From the NCBI GenBank assembly GCA_018065665.1, contig JAGHSV010000151.1, positions 1 to 34,827 on the forward strand: a stretch of 34,827 nucleotides of DNA, given 5' to 3'. The notes under the pieces were generated by a model. The model saw only the letters and a program-made list of their open reading frames with translations. It did no database searches and was not told where the DNA came from. Below are positions 27,474 through 34,827 of the stretch, piece after piece. The position numbers and the translations under genes were made by a program. The DNA is from Candidatus Sodaliphilus aphodohippi (GTDB lineage: Bacteria; Bacteroidota; Bacteroidia; Bacteroidales; Muribaculaceae). The stretch's first letter is position 1; each line of letters opens with the position of its first letter.

Positions 27474-29609
27474 ATGAGACCGAATTTTAAAGACATAGAT
27501 ATAGCAAATGAGGCTTTTAACGTAGAACATAAGCCTCTTGAGATGGGCGAAACATGGAAAAATGCCGAGTTACTTGACATTAAGCCCGTATATACAAAAC
27601 AAGATCTGGAAGGTCTTGAGCACCTTGATTTCGTTGCTGGTATTCCTCCATTCCTGGGAGGTCCCTACAGTTTGATGTACCCGTTCCGTCCGTGGACCGT
27701 ACGTCAGTATGCTGGTTTCTCTACAGCAGCCGAGTCTAACGCATTCTATCGCCGCAATCTGGCATCTGGTCAGAAGGGTTTGTCTGTTGCGTTCGACCTT
27801 CCCACCCACCGCGGTTACAATGCCGACAACCAGCGTGTTGTTGGTGATGTTGGTAAAGCCGGTGTATCAATCTGCTCGGTTGAGGACATGAAAGTTCTCT
27901 TCGATGAGATTCCTCTGAACAAGATGTCTGTATCAATGACAATGAACGGTGCCGTTCTGCCAATCATGGCATTCTACATCGTATCTGGTCTTGAGCAGGG
28001 AGCTAAACTTGAGGAGATGGCTGGTACTATCCAGAACGATATCTTGAAGGAGTTCATGGTTCGTAACACATACATTTATCCTCCAAAGTTCTCGATGCAG
28101 ATTATTGCCAGCATCTTTGAGTACACTTCACAGAACATGCCCAAGTTCAACTCGATTTCAATTTCGGGTTACCACATCCAGGAAGCCGGTGCAACAGCTG
28201 ACATCGAACTGGCATACACCCTTGCAGATGGTATGGATTATATCCGCACTGGTGTAAATGCAGGTTTGAGCGTTGACGCATTCGCTCCACGTTTGTCATT
28301 CTTCTGGGGCATTTCAATGAACTTCTTCACTGAGATTGCTAAGATGCGCGCAGGCCGTCTGTTGTGGGCGAAGATTGTAAAGAGTTTTGGCGCTGAAAAT
28401 CCCAAATCAATGTCATTGCGTACACACAGCCAGACATCTGGTTGGTCACTGACAGCCCAGGATCCTTTCAACAACGTTGGTCGTACTTGTATTGAGGCAA
28501 TGGCAGCAGTTCAGGGTCATACCCAGTCACTGCACACCAATGCACTTGACGAGGCCATCGCTCTGCCTACTGATTTCTCGGCACGTATTGCACGTAATAC
28601 TCAGATTTACATCCAACAGGAGACCTACGTAACTAAGGCCATTGACCCATGGGCAGGCTCTTATTATGTAGAGAAATTGACTGACGAACTCGTTCAAAAA
28701 GCATGGGCACATATCGAGGAGATTGAAAAACTTGGCGGTATGGCAAAGGCAATCGAAACAGGTGTTCCCAAAATGCGTATTGAGGAGGCGGCAGCACGCA
28801 CTCAGGCCCGCATTGACAGTGGTCGTCAGACAATTGTTGGCATCAACAAATATGCTCTTGAAAAAGAAGATCCTATCGATATTCTCGAAATTGACAACAC
28901 AGAGGTACGCAAAGAGCAGGTTGCAAATCTTGACAAACTTCGCGCAAATCGCGATGAGGCTAAGGTTAAAGCAGACCTTGATGCTATCACCAAGTGTGTT
29001 GAGACCGGTGAAGGCAACCTCCTGGCACTTGCCGTAGAGGCAGCCAAAGACCGTGCATCTCTGGGAGAAATTTCAGATGCTTGCGAGAAAATCGTTGGAC
29101 GTTACAAAGCAGTTGTTAGAACAATTTCAGGCGTGTATTCATCAGAGACAAAATCAGATCCCGACCTTGTTAAGGCTCGCGAACTTACAGAGACATTTGC
29201 AAAGAAGAATGGTCGTCAACCTCGCATTATGATTGCTAAGATGGGTCAGGACGGCCACGACCGTGGTGCAAAAGTTGTTGCCACCGGTTATGCCGATTGC
29301 GGCTTTGACGTAGATATGGGTCCGCTGTTCCAAACTCCTGAGGAGAGTGCTCGTCAGGCAGTTGAAAACGACGTAAACGTACTTGGCGTTTCATCGCTTG
29401 CAGCAGGGCACAAGACTCTTATTCCGCAAGTAATTGCAGAACTCAAGAAGCTTGGACGTGAGGATATTATTGTTACTGCTGGTGGTGTAATCCCAATGCA
29501 GGACTATGATTTCCTGTACAAGGCAGGAGTTGCAGCAATCTTTGGCCCCGGCACTTCAGTCATGAAGTCGGCTATCGATGTAATGAACATTCTCCTTGAC
29601 GAAGATTAA
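27474..29609 (+). CDS. mutB: Methylmalonyl-CoA mutase large subunit
   Basis: Catalytic, adenosylcobalamin-binding subunit of 711 residues, usual length. The TIM barrel begins about residue 60 with substrate-binding segments such as [15 protein letters not shown] and [16 protein letters not shown]. The C-terminal domain binds cobalamin base-off through D593-x-H595-x-x-G598 (DGHDRG), followed by SSLAAGH and [12 protein letters not shown]. Both mutase subunits form one unit with a single promoter before mutA and a terminator structure after mutB. Its base composition and codon use look like those of a highly expressed gene (many GGT, CGT, AAG and AAC codons). Confidence 0.97.
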   Translation: MRPNFKDIDIANEAFNVEHKPLEMGETWKNAELLDIKPVYTKQDLEGLEHLDFVAGIPPFLGGPYSLMYPFRPWTVRQYAGFSTAAESNAFYRRNLASGQKGLSVAFDLPTHRGYNADNQRVVGDVGKAGVSICSVEDMKVLFDEIPLNKMSVSMTMNGAVLPIMAFYIVSGLEQGAKLEEMAGTIQNDILKEFMVRNTYIYPPKFSMQIIASIFEYTSQNMPKFNSISISGYHIQEAGATADIELAYTLADGMDYIRTGVNAGLSVDAFAPRLSFFWGISMNFFTEIAKMRAGRLLWAKIVKSFGAENPKSMSLRTHSQTSGWSLTAQDPFNNVGRTCIEAMAAVQGHTQSLHTNALDEAIALPTDFSARIARNTQIYIQQETYVTKAIDPWAGSYYVEKLTDELVQKAWAHIEEIEKLGGMAKAIETGVPKMRIEEAAARTQARIDSGRQTIVGINKYALEKEDPIDILEIDNTEVRKEQVANLDKLRANRDEAKVKADLDAITKCVETGEGNLLALAVEAAKDRASLGEISDACEKIVGRYKAVVRTISGVYSSETKSDPDLVKARELTETFAKKNGRQPRIMIAKMGQDGHDRGAKVVATGYADCGFDVDMGPLFQTPEESARQAVENDVNVLGVSSLAAGHKTLIPQVIAELKKLGREDIIVTAGGVIPMQDYDFLYKAGVAAIFGPGTSVMKSAIDVMNILLDED

Positions 29610-29610
29610 A

Positions 29611-29681
29611 CAGTATACGGTTTTATAACCGTCTCTATCAGTATACTGCGGTAACATGTACAACATGCTACCGCAGTTTTT
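29611..29681 (+). terminator. Terminator after mutB with a competing upstream hairpin
   Basis: The terminator stem is ACTGCGGTA (29645-29653) with TACCGCAGT (29669-29677); CATGT and ACATG extend it inside, and five T follow (29677-29681). Upstream, CAGTATAC (29611-29618) is the exact complement of GTATACTG (29641-29648), whose last four bases belong to the terminator stem. Between them ACGGTT and AACCGT (29617-29632) form another small hairpin. The two large folds cannot coexist fully. Confidence 0.8.
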
Positions 29682-29693
29682 ATATAAATGTTA

Positions 29694-29723
29694 TTGTTAA
29701 ATCAGCATAATTTCTTAATTTTG
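29694..29723 (+). promoter_or_regulatory. Promoter of the pseudo-PP2C/GH92 unit
   Basis: TTG at 29694-29696, a 19-base spacer and TAATTTTG at 29716-29723. The predicted start is near 29730, about 22 bases before the ATG at 29752. Confidence 0.65.
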
Positions 29724-29751
29724 CAAACAGATAATACTCAACTTTCATTTT

Positions 29752-30726
29752 ATGAAAATACAATTATCAAATATACAGTATATTATTACTGAGGATAATA
29801 GTTTTATGTTTCCAAACATGCATAATGTTGAAGAAACTGATCGACTATTCATAGTTTGCAATGATGACGAATCTGCCAGAATTATTATTACTGGTATTAA
29901 CAACAAACTCAGCAATAGTTCTAAATCAATAACTCTTAGCGATTTTAATGAGATACTTGATGAGGCAGAACCATATTTCAAGAAACAAGAAGCATTTAAT
30001 TTAGCACTTGCATTATTTCAGTCAAACGGATGCCTTGTAGCCCAAATGGGCAGTAGCAGAGTATTGCAAATTAATACAGCAGATCAAGAGATAAAGTATG
30101 ATTCACGAGACCAAGTTCTTGATTTATATAGTGACAAAGCAAAAGTATTCAACATCACAGATATAGCTCAAGGTGACGTGCTTATTATCACGTTGGTTGG
30201 ACGTGTCAATATCAATGAAGTAGTTAACAATGTATGCTCCGGCGAAGATATTGCTAGCAAACTAAGTAATTCACTTAGTCTCAATGACCGCAAAGCGCCT
30301 GCAGCCTTTGTAATCCCCATCACTAATGTTGAAGGCAAACTAAACATGACTATTCCTGACATCAGTTTCAAATGGATTGCAATAATAATGCTACTTGTCG
30401 TCATAGTTGTGTCTGCCGTATTATTTTCTATGAGTAACGGAAATTCAGAGCAGTCAATCATTAACAACACAACCAGCGAAGATACCGTTCAACAAATCAT
30501 CAATAGAGATAGTGTTGCCGACACGGTCATCACCCCCATACCCGAATCCACTACACAACCTCCAGTAATTGAAGAGAACAAAACTCAAATTGACACGATA
30601 AAACAAGAGGCAAAACAGTCTGAGAGCAATTCCAACAATGAAACTGCCAACAAGCAAGAAACGATTGACGAGCAACCACAACCTGAAGCACCTCAAAATA
30701 ACGAGGTTCCTATCAATACACAATGA
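29752..30726 (+). CDS. Membrane-anchored degenerate PP2C-like protein
   Basis: 324 residues. Residues about 1-195 resemble a PP2C-type Ser/Thr phosphatase: TEDNSF near the N-terminus for the NEDxx motif, LFIVCNDDES where active enzymes have LFVVxDGMGG, and VAQMGSSRVLQI for VAHxGDSRxY. At each point a metal-binding Asp or Gly is altered (GSSR at 100-103 instead of GDSR), and the late DG motif becomes LVGRVNI. So it is probably catalytically inactive. One transmembrane helix (about 207-229) follows, then a low-complexity tail rich in Gln, Glu, Asn, Thr and Pro. With no signal peptide, the PP2C-like part should be cytoplasmic and the tail periplasmic. Its last codons overlap the ATG of the GH92 gene. 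The assignment is from motif resemblance only. Confidence 0.65.
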   Translation: MKIQLSNIQYIITEDNSFMFPNMHNVEETDRLFIVCNDDESARIIITGINNKLSNSSKSITLSDFNEILDEAEPYFKKQEAFNLALALFQSNGCLVAQMGSSRVLQINTADQEIKYDSRDQVLDLYSDKAKVFNITDIAQGDVLIITLVGRVNINEVVNNVCSGEDIASKLSNSLSLNDRKAPAAFVIPITNVEGKLNMTIPDISFKWIAIIMLLVVIVVSAVLFSMSNGNSEQSIINNTTSEDTVQQIINRDSVADTVITPIPESTTQPPVIEENKTQIDTIKQEAKQSESNSNNETANKQETIDEQPQPEAPQNNEVPINTQ

Positions 30727-32930
30727 ACATTAAACAATTATTAATGTTATTGACCACAGTTTTGATAATTGCGTTCAATAGCCATTCAAACAACAAAAAG
30801 GATATATTAGAATATGTAGACCCATTAATCGGCTCAGCAGGAACAGGTCACGTATTTGTCGGAGCAAATGTACCGTTCGGTTTTGTTCAATTGGGTCCCA
30901 CAAGCGTACCACAGGAATGGCCCTGGTGCTCAGGTTATAATAGGTCAGACTCTACTGTTATCGGGTTTGCGCACACTCATCTTAGCGGCACGGGAATCGG
31001 AGACTTACATGATATAACTTTTATGCCAGTAGTTGGTGAAGTTAAATACTCCCGTGGAAATCTAACTGACAGTCTTAGTGGTTTGTGGTCATACCAAGAT
31101 AGGAAAAAAGAAATAGCAAAACCTGGTTATTATAAATGTCATTTAACAAGATATGGCATTGATGCCGAATTGACGGCCACCACGCGCACCGGGCTACATC
31201 GTTACGGTTTCCCCAAAACAACAGATGCTGCTATTGTAATTGACCTTGAGAATGGTGGTGGTTGGGACGAAGTCACAAGTAGCGAGATTACTGTTTTGAA
31301 TGATACTACTATTGTCGGCTATCGGCGTAGCAGCGGTTGGTCCTATAACCACCCGGTTTATTTTATTGCGATATTTTCAAAACCGTTTTCTTCCTATAAA
31401 TTAATCAAAGACAGCCAACCAATTGATACATACAGTCTACAGGCCAAAGCCGTGTATGGTAGATTCAATTTTGATACATCAATTGATTCTACAATTATGG
31501 TCAAGGTGGGCACATCGGCAGTATCAATTAATGGCGCAATGCTGAACCTTGCTGCAGAGCAAAATGGGTGGGATTTTGACGATGTTGTGAATGATGCACG
31601 AAATCTATGGCAAGAACAATTGGAAAAAGTTAAGATTTCTTCAAGTGATATCTCAGTTTTGCGTAATTTCTATACATCATTGTATCACACAATGATTGCC
31701 CCATCCGTCTTATGCGATGTTAATGGCGATTATCCTGGTAGTGACCATGTTGTACATCACAATAAAGGGTTTGTAAATTACACTACATTGAGTCTTTGGG
31801 ATACTTACCGTGCAGCACACCCATTAATGACTATTATCCATCCTGAACGTGTGCCTGACATAATCAATACCATGATTCATATCAGAAAAGAAAACGGAAA
31901 GCTCCCTATTTGGAGTCTTATGGCGCGCGAAACAAACTGTATGGTTGGGTATCCAGGAGTGCCTGTAGTTGCCGATGCCATTCTAAAAGGATTTAATGGA
32001 TTTAATATTAACGATGCCTATGAATCGTTGATTCACAGTACAAACCTGGATGAGCGAGGCCAAAAATACCACCGTACTATGGGATATATTCCGTGTGACT
32101 CAATGAATGCAGAATCTGTTGCCTATGAATTGGAGTATTGCCTTTCTGATTGGACGATTGCCCAAGTGGCTAGAAAACTCGGAATGACCTGTGACTATCA
32201 AACATACTTGAAACGAAGCAAACAATATAAACGCCTTTTTGATAAATCAACCGGATTTATTAGAGCTCTTGACTCACGTGGTCAATTCAAAAAACCATTT
32301 GATCCTTTTATCCAGAGACATCAAGCCGATGAATATTGTGAAGGAAATGCTTGGCAGTATGTATGGCTGGTTCCTCATGATGTTCAAGGTCTTGTTGAGT
32401 GTTTCGGAAGCAAGTCCAGAATGATTGGCAAACTTGACTCTTTGTTTGTGGTTAATGGTGATATTGGCAAAGAAGCTGCCCCAGACATGACAGGATTCAT
32501 TGGCCAATATGTTCATGGCAACGAACCCAGCCACCATATAATATATCTTTATACGATACTAGGCCAGCCATGGAAAACTGCCGAACGTGTTCGTCAAGTT
32601 CTCACCACATTGTACAATGACACTCCCGATGGTTTATGCGGTAACGAAGATGTTGGCCAGATGTCAGCATGGTATATACTGTCATCATTAGGTTTTTATC
32701 AAGTTGAACCAGCAGGTGGTCGTTATTACTTTGGGTCTCCAATTATTGATAACGCGACAATTAAAGTCCCGAATGGACAATTCAAAATCATTGCCCACAA
32801 TAACAACAATAGGAATATCTACATAAAAAGCATCAAACTTAATGGTCGCAGATATTCAAAGAACTATATCGACTACGTTGATATAATGAAAGGCGGAACA
32901 CTTGAATTTTTTATGAGCAATAAATATTAA
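30723..32930 (+). CDS. GH92 family alpha-mannosidase
   Basis: 735-residue exported glycoside hydrolase; GH92 enzymes are calcium-dependent inverting exo-alpha-mannosidases. Signal peptide in about residues 1-21 (hydrophobic core LLMLLTTVLIIAF). The N-terminal beta-sandwich starts with VDPLIGSAGTGHVFVGANVP; the (alpha/alpha)6 domain holds YCEGNAWQYVW (Glu at 540), VHGNEPSHH and GNEDVGQMSAW (640-650), with catalytic acidic residues expected in these blocks. The linkage specificity cannot be told from sequence. It overlaps the pseudo-PP2C gene by four bases (ATGA), and its stop codon overlaps the stop of the convergent GH92 gene. No lipobox is seen, so it is probably periplasmic. Confidence 0.93.
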   Translation: MNIKQLLMLLTTVLIIAFNSHSNNKKDILEYVDPLIGSAGTGHVFVGANVPFGFVQLGPTSVPQEWPWCSGYNRSDSTVIGFAHTHLSGTGIGDLHDITFMPVVGEVKYSRGNLTDSLSGLWSYQDRKKEIAKPGYYKCHLTRYGIDAELTATTRTGLHRYGFPKTTDAAIVIDLENGGGWDEVTSSEITVLNDTTIVGYRRSSGWSYNHPVYFIAIFSKPFSSYKLIKDSQPIDTYSLQAKAVYGRFNFDTSIDSTIMVKVGTSAVSINGAMLNLAAEQNGWDFDDVVNDARNLWQEQLEKVKISSSDISVLRNFYTSLYHTMIAPSVLCDVNGDYPGSDHVVHHNKGFVNYTTLSLWDTYRAAHPLMTIIHPERVPDIINTMIHIRKENGKLPIWSLMARETNCMVGYPGVPVVADAILKGFNGFNINDAYESLIHSTNLDERGQKYHRTMGYIPCDSMNAESVAYELEYCLSDWTIAQVARKLGMTCDYQTYLKRSKQYKRLFDKSTGFIRALDSRGQFKKPFDPFIQRHQADEYCEGNAWQYVWLVPHDVQGLVECFGSKSRMIGKLDSLFVVNGDIGKEAAPDMTGFIGQYVHGNEPSHHIIYLYTILGQPWKTAERVRQVLTTLYNDTPDGLCGNEDVGQMSAWYILSSLGFYQVEPAGGRYYFGSPIIDNATIKVPNGQFKIIAHNNNNRNIYIKSIKLNGRRYSKNYIDYVDIMKGGTLEFFMSNKY

Positions 32931-34827
32931 TCAGAGAATGAATAAGGATAGGATTCCTTTTTAGTTCCTCGATTTTTATTAGGTTCGCTGCTCATATCAT
33001 ATTTTAGCTCTGCCCCACTTTTCAATACCGGAATTTCAATATAGTTTTTATCGTAACGGTTGTTGTTTAGCCACATATTGTTTACATAGCGGCATTCATC
33101 AGACACTTTATCGGCATTAATTTCAACTTTATTTCCATTCTCCAGATTAAGTGTTACGTGCTTAAAATGTGGAGCACCAAGCACATATTGTCCAGATGCC
33201 GGACATACTGGATAAAAACCAAGAGCAGAGAAAACATACCATGCAGAAGTTTGCCCATTATCCTCATCTCCACAATAGCCATCGGGGGTAGCACTATAAA
33301 GCCTATTCATTGCTTCACGAATCCAATATTGCGATTTCCAGGGTTGTCCGCAATAATTATATAAATAAAGCATGTGTTGGGCAGGCTGATTTCCATGAGC
33401 ATATTGGCCCATATTCATCACCTGCATCTCTCTAATTTCATGTATTACACCGCCGTAATAACTATCGTCAAAAGTTGGTGGCATAACCATAATTGTATCC
33501 AGCATAGCACTAAATTTATCATATCCCCCCATTAATTTTATCAAATCGGCTGGATTATGGAATACACTCCAGGTATAATGCAGGCTATTACCCTCGGTAA
33601 AGTCACCACCCCATTTAACAGGATTAAAATCAGGAGCGAATTTTCCGTCAGCCATTCTTCCACGCATTAAAGATGTTGATTTATCAAATAAATTTCTGTA
33701 GTTTAAGGCTCGTTTTTCAAATTCCCTTAATTCGTTTTGAGGTTTATTTAAAAACTTCCCCATCTGGAAAATGCACCAATCATCATAAGCATATTCAAGA
33801 GTTCGGGCCGCACTTTCGCGTATTCCGACATCACAGGGGACATAACCCAGTTCGTTGTATTGATCATACCCCAAGCGACCAACTGATGAAATGTCAGGAT
33901 GATTTGAGTGTGCTCCATGAACAACTGCCTGCCACAATGTTTCTAAATCATTCTTGTTCACCCCACTAACTACTGCATCTGCAACAACCGAAGCAGAGTT
34001 ATTTCCAATCATACATCTGCGATGACCAGGACTCGCCCATTCTGGCAAATAGCCGCTCTCTCGATATGCATTAGCAAGGCCTTGTTGCATCTTCTCGTTG
34101 ATTGATGGATACATTAAATTCAACAATGGGAATAAGCTTCGGAACGTATCCCAAAAACCTGTATCGGTAAACATATAGCCAGGCAAAACTTTGCCATTGT
34201 AAGGACTGTAGTGAACGACATTGCCCGAAGCATCAATTTCGTACAAACTACGAGGGAATAATACAGACCTATATAGGCACGAATAAAATGTTCTTACATC
34301 ATCAATGTTTTCGACATCTATATCGACATTTATCCGTCCTAAAATTTTATTCCACTCATCCTTTCCTTTATTTTTTATTTCATCAAAAGAAGATTGTCCA
34401 ATTTCACTCTCCAAATTTCTTATTGCTTGTTCGGTACTGATAAACGAGGATGCAACTTTGGCATTTACAATATCTGAATTGCCAAAACTCAATACGGTTA
34501 TTGCATGATTGCCTTCGGCAATAAGGCTATTTGTCTTTAACGAGTCTTTATATCCATCAGTAACGACACCTTCACACGAAAAATTTCGGTCAAATTGAAT
34601 GACAAAATAATTACGGAAATTATCAGGAACGCCTCCTCCATTTTTGGTCGTATACCCAATTACCATACGTTTTTCGGGTAAAACCGAAATCTGAGATCCG
34701 TTATCAAAAGCGTCAATAACCAAATTTGATTCTGATTTATCACCGTATGTAAAACGAAACATTGCAGCTCGTGATGTCGGCGTGATCTCAGTCGTAATAT
34801 TAAAATCGGCAAGATATACCTTATAAT
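32927..34827 (-). CDS. GH92 family alpha-mannosidase, partial (N-terminus outside window)
   Basis: Second GH92 gene, convergent with the first. The frame stays open to the right edge: upstream of the Met at 34762 it reads YLADFNITTEITPTSRAAMF, typical inner GH92 sequence, so this Met is not the start. 632 residues are visible; roughly the first 100 or more are missing. Conserved blocks are DTGFWDTFRSLFPLL, FTEGNSLHYTWSVFHNP, AHGNQPAQHMLYLYN and GDEDNGQTSAWYVFSALGFY. It differs from its neighbour at specificity-relevant sites (HGNQP against HGNEP, EGNSLHY against EGNAWQY), so the pair probably act on different linkages. The C-terminal tail is short and charged (SSEPNKNRGTKKESY). Confidence 0.93.
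   Translation of the reverse strand, partial: YKVYLADFNITTEITPTSRAAMFRFTYGDKSESNLVIDAFDNGSQISVLPEKRMVIGYTTKNGGGVPDNFRNYFVIQFDRNFSCEGVVTDGYKDSLKTNSLIAEGNHAITVLSFGNSDIVNAKVASSFISTEQAIRNLESEIGQSSFDEIKNKGKDEWNKILGRINVDIDVENIDDVRTFYSCLYRSVLFPRSLYEIDASGNVVHYSPYNGKVLPGYMFTDTGFWDTFRSLFPLLNLMYPSINEKMQQGLANAYRESGYLPEWASPGHRRCMIGNNSASVVADAVVSGVNKNDLETLWQAVVHGAHSNHPDISSVGRLGYDQYNELGYVPCDVGIRESAARTLEYAYDDWCIFQMGKFLNKPQNELREFEKRALNYRNLFDKSTSLMRGRMADGKFAPDFNPVKWGGDFTEGNSLHYTWSVFHNPADLIKLMGGYDKFSAMLDTIMVMPPTFDDSYYGGVIHEIREMQVMNMGQYAHGNQPAQHMLYLYNYCGQPWKSQYWIREAMNRLYSATPDGYCGDEDNGQTSAWYVFSALGFYPVCPASGQYVLGAPHFKHVTLNLENGNKVEINADKVSDECRYVNNMWLNNNRYDKNYIEIPVLKSGAELKYDMSSEPNKNRGTKKESYPYSFSD

Noticed and set aside
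34763-34827. Complete GH92 gene starting at the Met at 34762
   Set aside because: The frame continues open with GH92-like sequence to the window edge, so the gene is truncated by the window.

Overview
The window is AT-rich bacterial chromosome from the order Bacteroidales (phylum Bacteroidota). The signs are the six-gene Na+-translocating NADH:quinone reductase operon, a Rho factor with a very long charged N-terminal insertion, two-subunit methylmalonyl-CoA mutase, a DUF4924 protein, GH92 mannosidases, and repeated promoters of the TTTG-N19-21-TAnnTTTG type used by the Bacteroidales primary sigma factor. Genus cannot be fixed from sequence alone; a gut lineage is plausible. No rRNA, tRNA, CRISPR array, insertion sequence or prophage gene was seen, so this is mostly core genome.

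Layout. 1-1975 (+): pheS and nth, separated by a strong hairpin terminator. 1978-5749 (-): guanine deaminase, peptide deformylase, ruvX and rho, with a candidate small RNA on the opposite strand between the deaminase and def. 5750-6265: rho leader and the divergent rho/nqr promoters. 6266-12184 (+): nqrABCDEF, closed by a textbook terminator. 12330-13417 (+): NrtR-like Nudix regulator and a macro-domain-like protein. 13499-16402 (+): tightly packed set of a secreted protein, cytidylate-kinase-like protein, lipoprotein and PhnP-like metallo-hydrolase. 16584-19588 (+): DUF4924, rfbD and prfC. 19621-21797 (+): an AmgK-type sugar kinase fused to a RapZ C-terminal domain, overlapping a MurU-type nucleotidyltransferase. 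21886-25402 (+): guaB and a two-parvulin periplasmic chaperone. 25627-29609 (+): mutA and mutB. 29752-32930 (+): a degenerate PP2C-like membrane protein overlapping a GH92 gene. 32927-34827 (-): a second GH92 gene, convergent and cut by the window edge.

How the genes work together. The Nqr complex oxidises NADH and pumps Na+, and methylmalonyl-CoA mutase interconverts succinyl-CoA and methylmalonyl-CoA; together they fit a fermenter of the succinate/propionate type. The kinase-MurU pair fits recycling of cell-wall amino sugars to UDP-MurNAc. The GH92 pair points to degradation of host or yeast mannose-containing glycans.

The points most worth a second look are the candidate small RNA at about 2560-2625, a one-codon nonsense truncation of ruvX with its original C-terminus still readable downstream, the kinase-RapZ fusion, the pseudo-PP2C coupled to GH92, the NrtR/macro pair with an inverted repeat beside its promoter, and competing hairpins after mutB.
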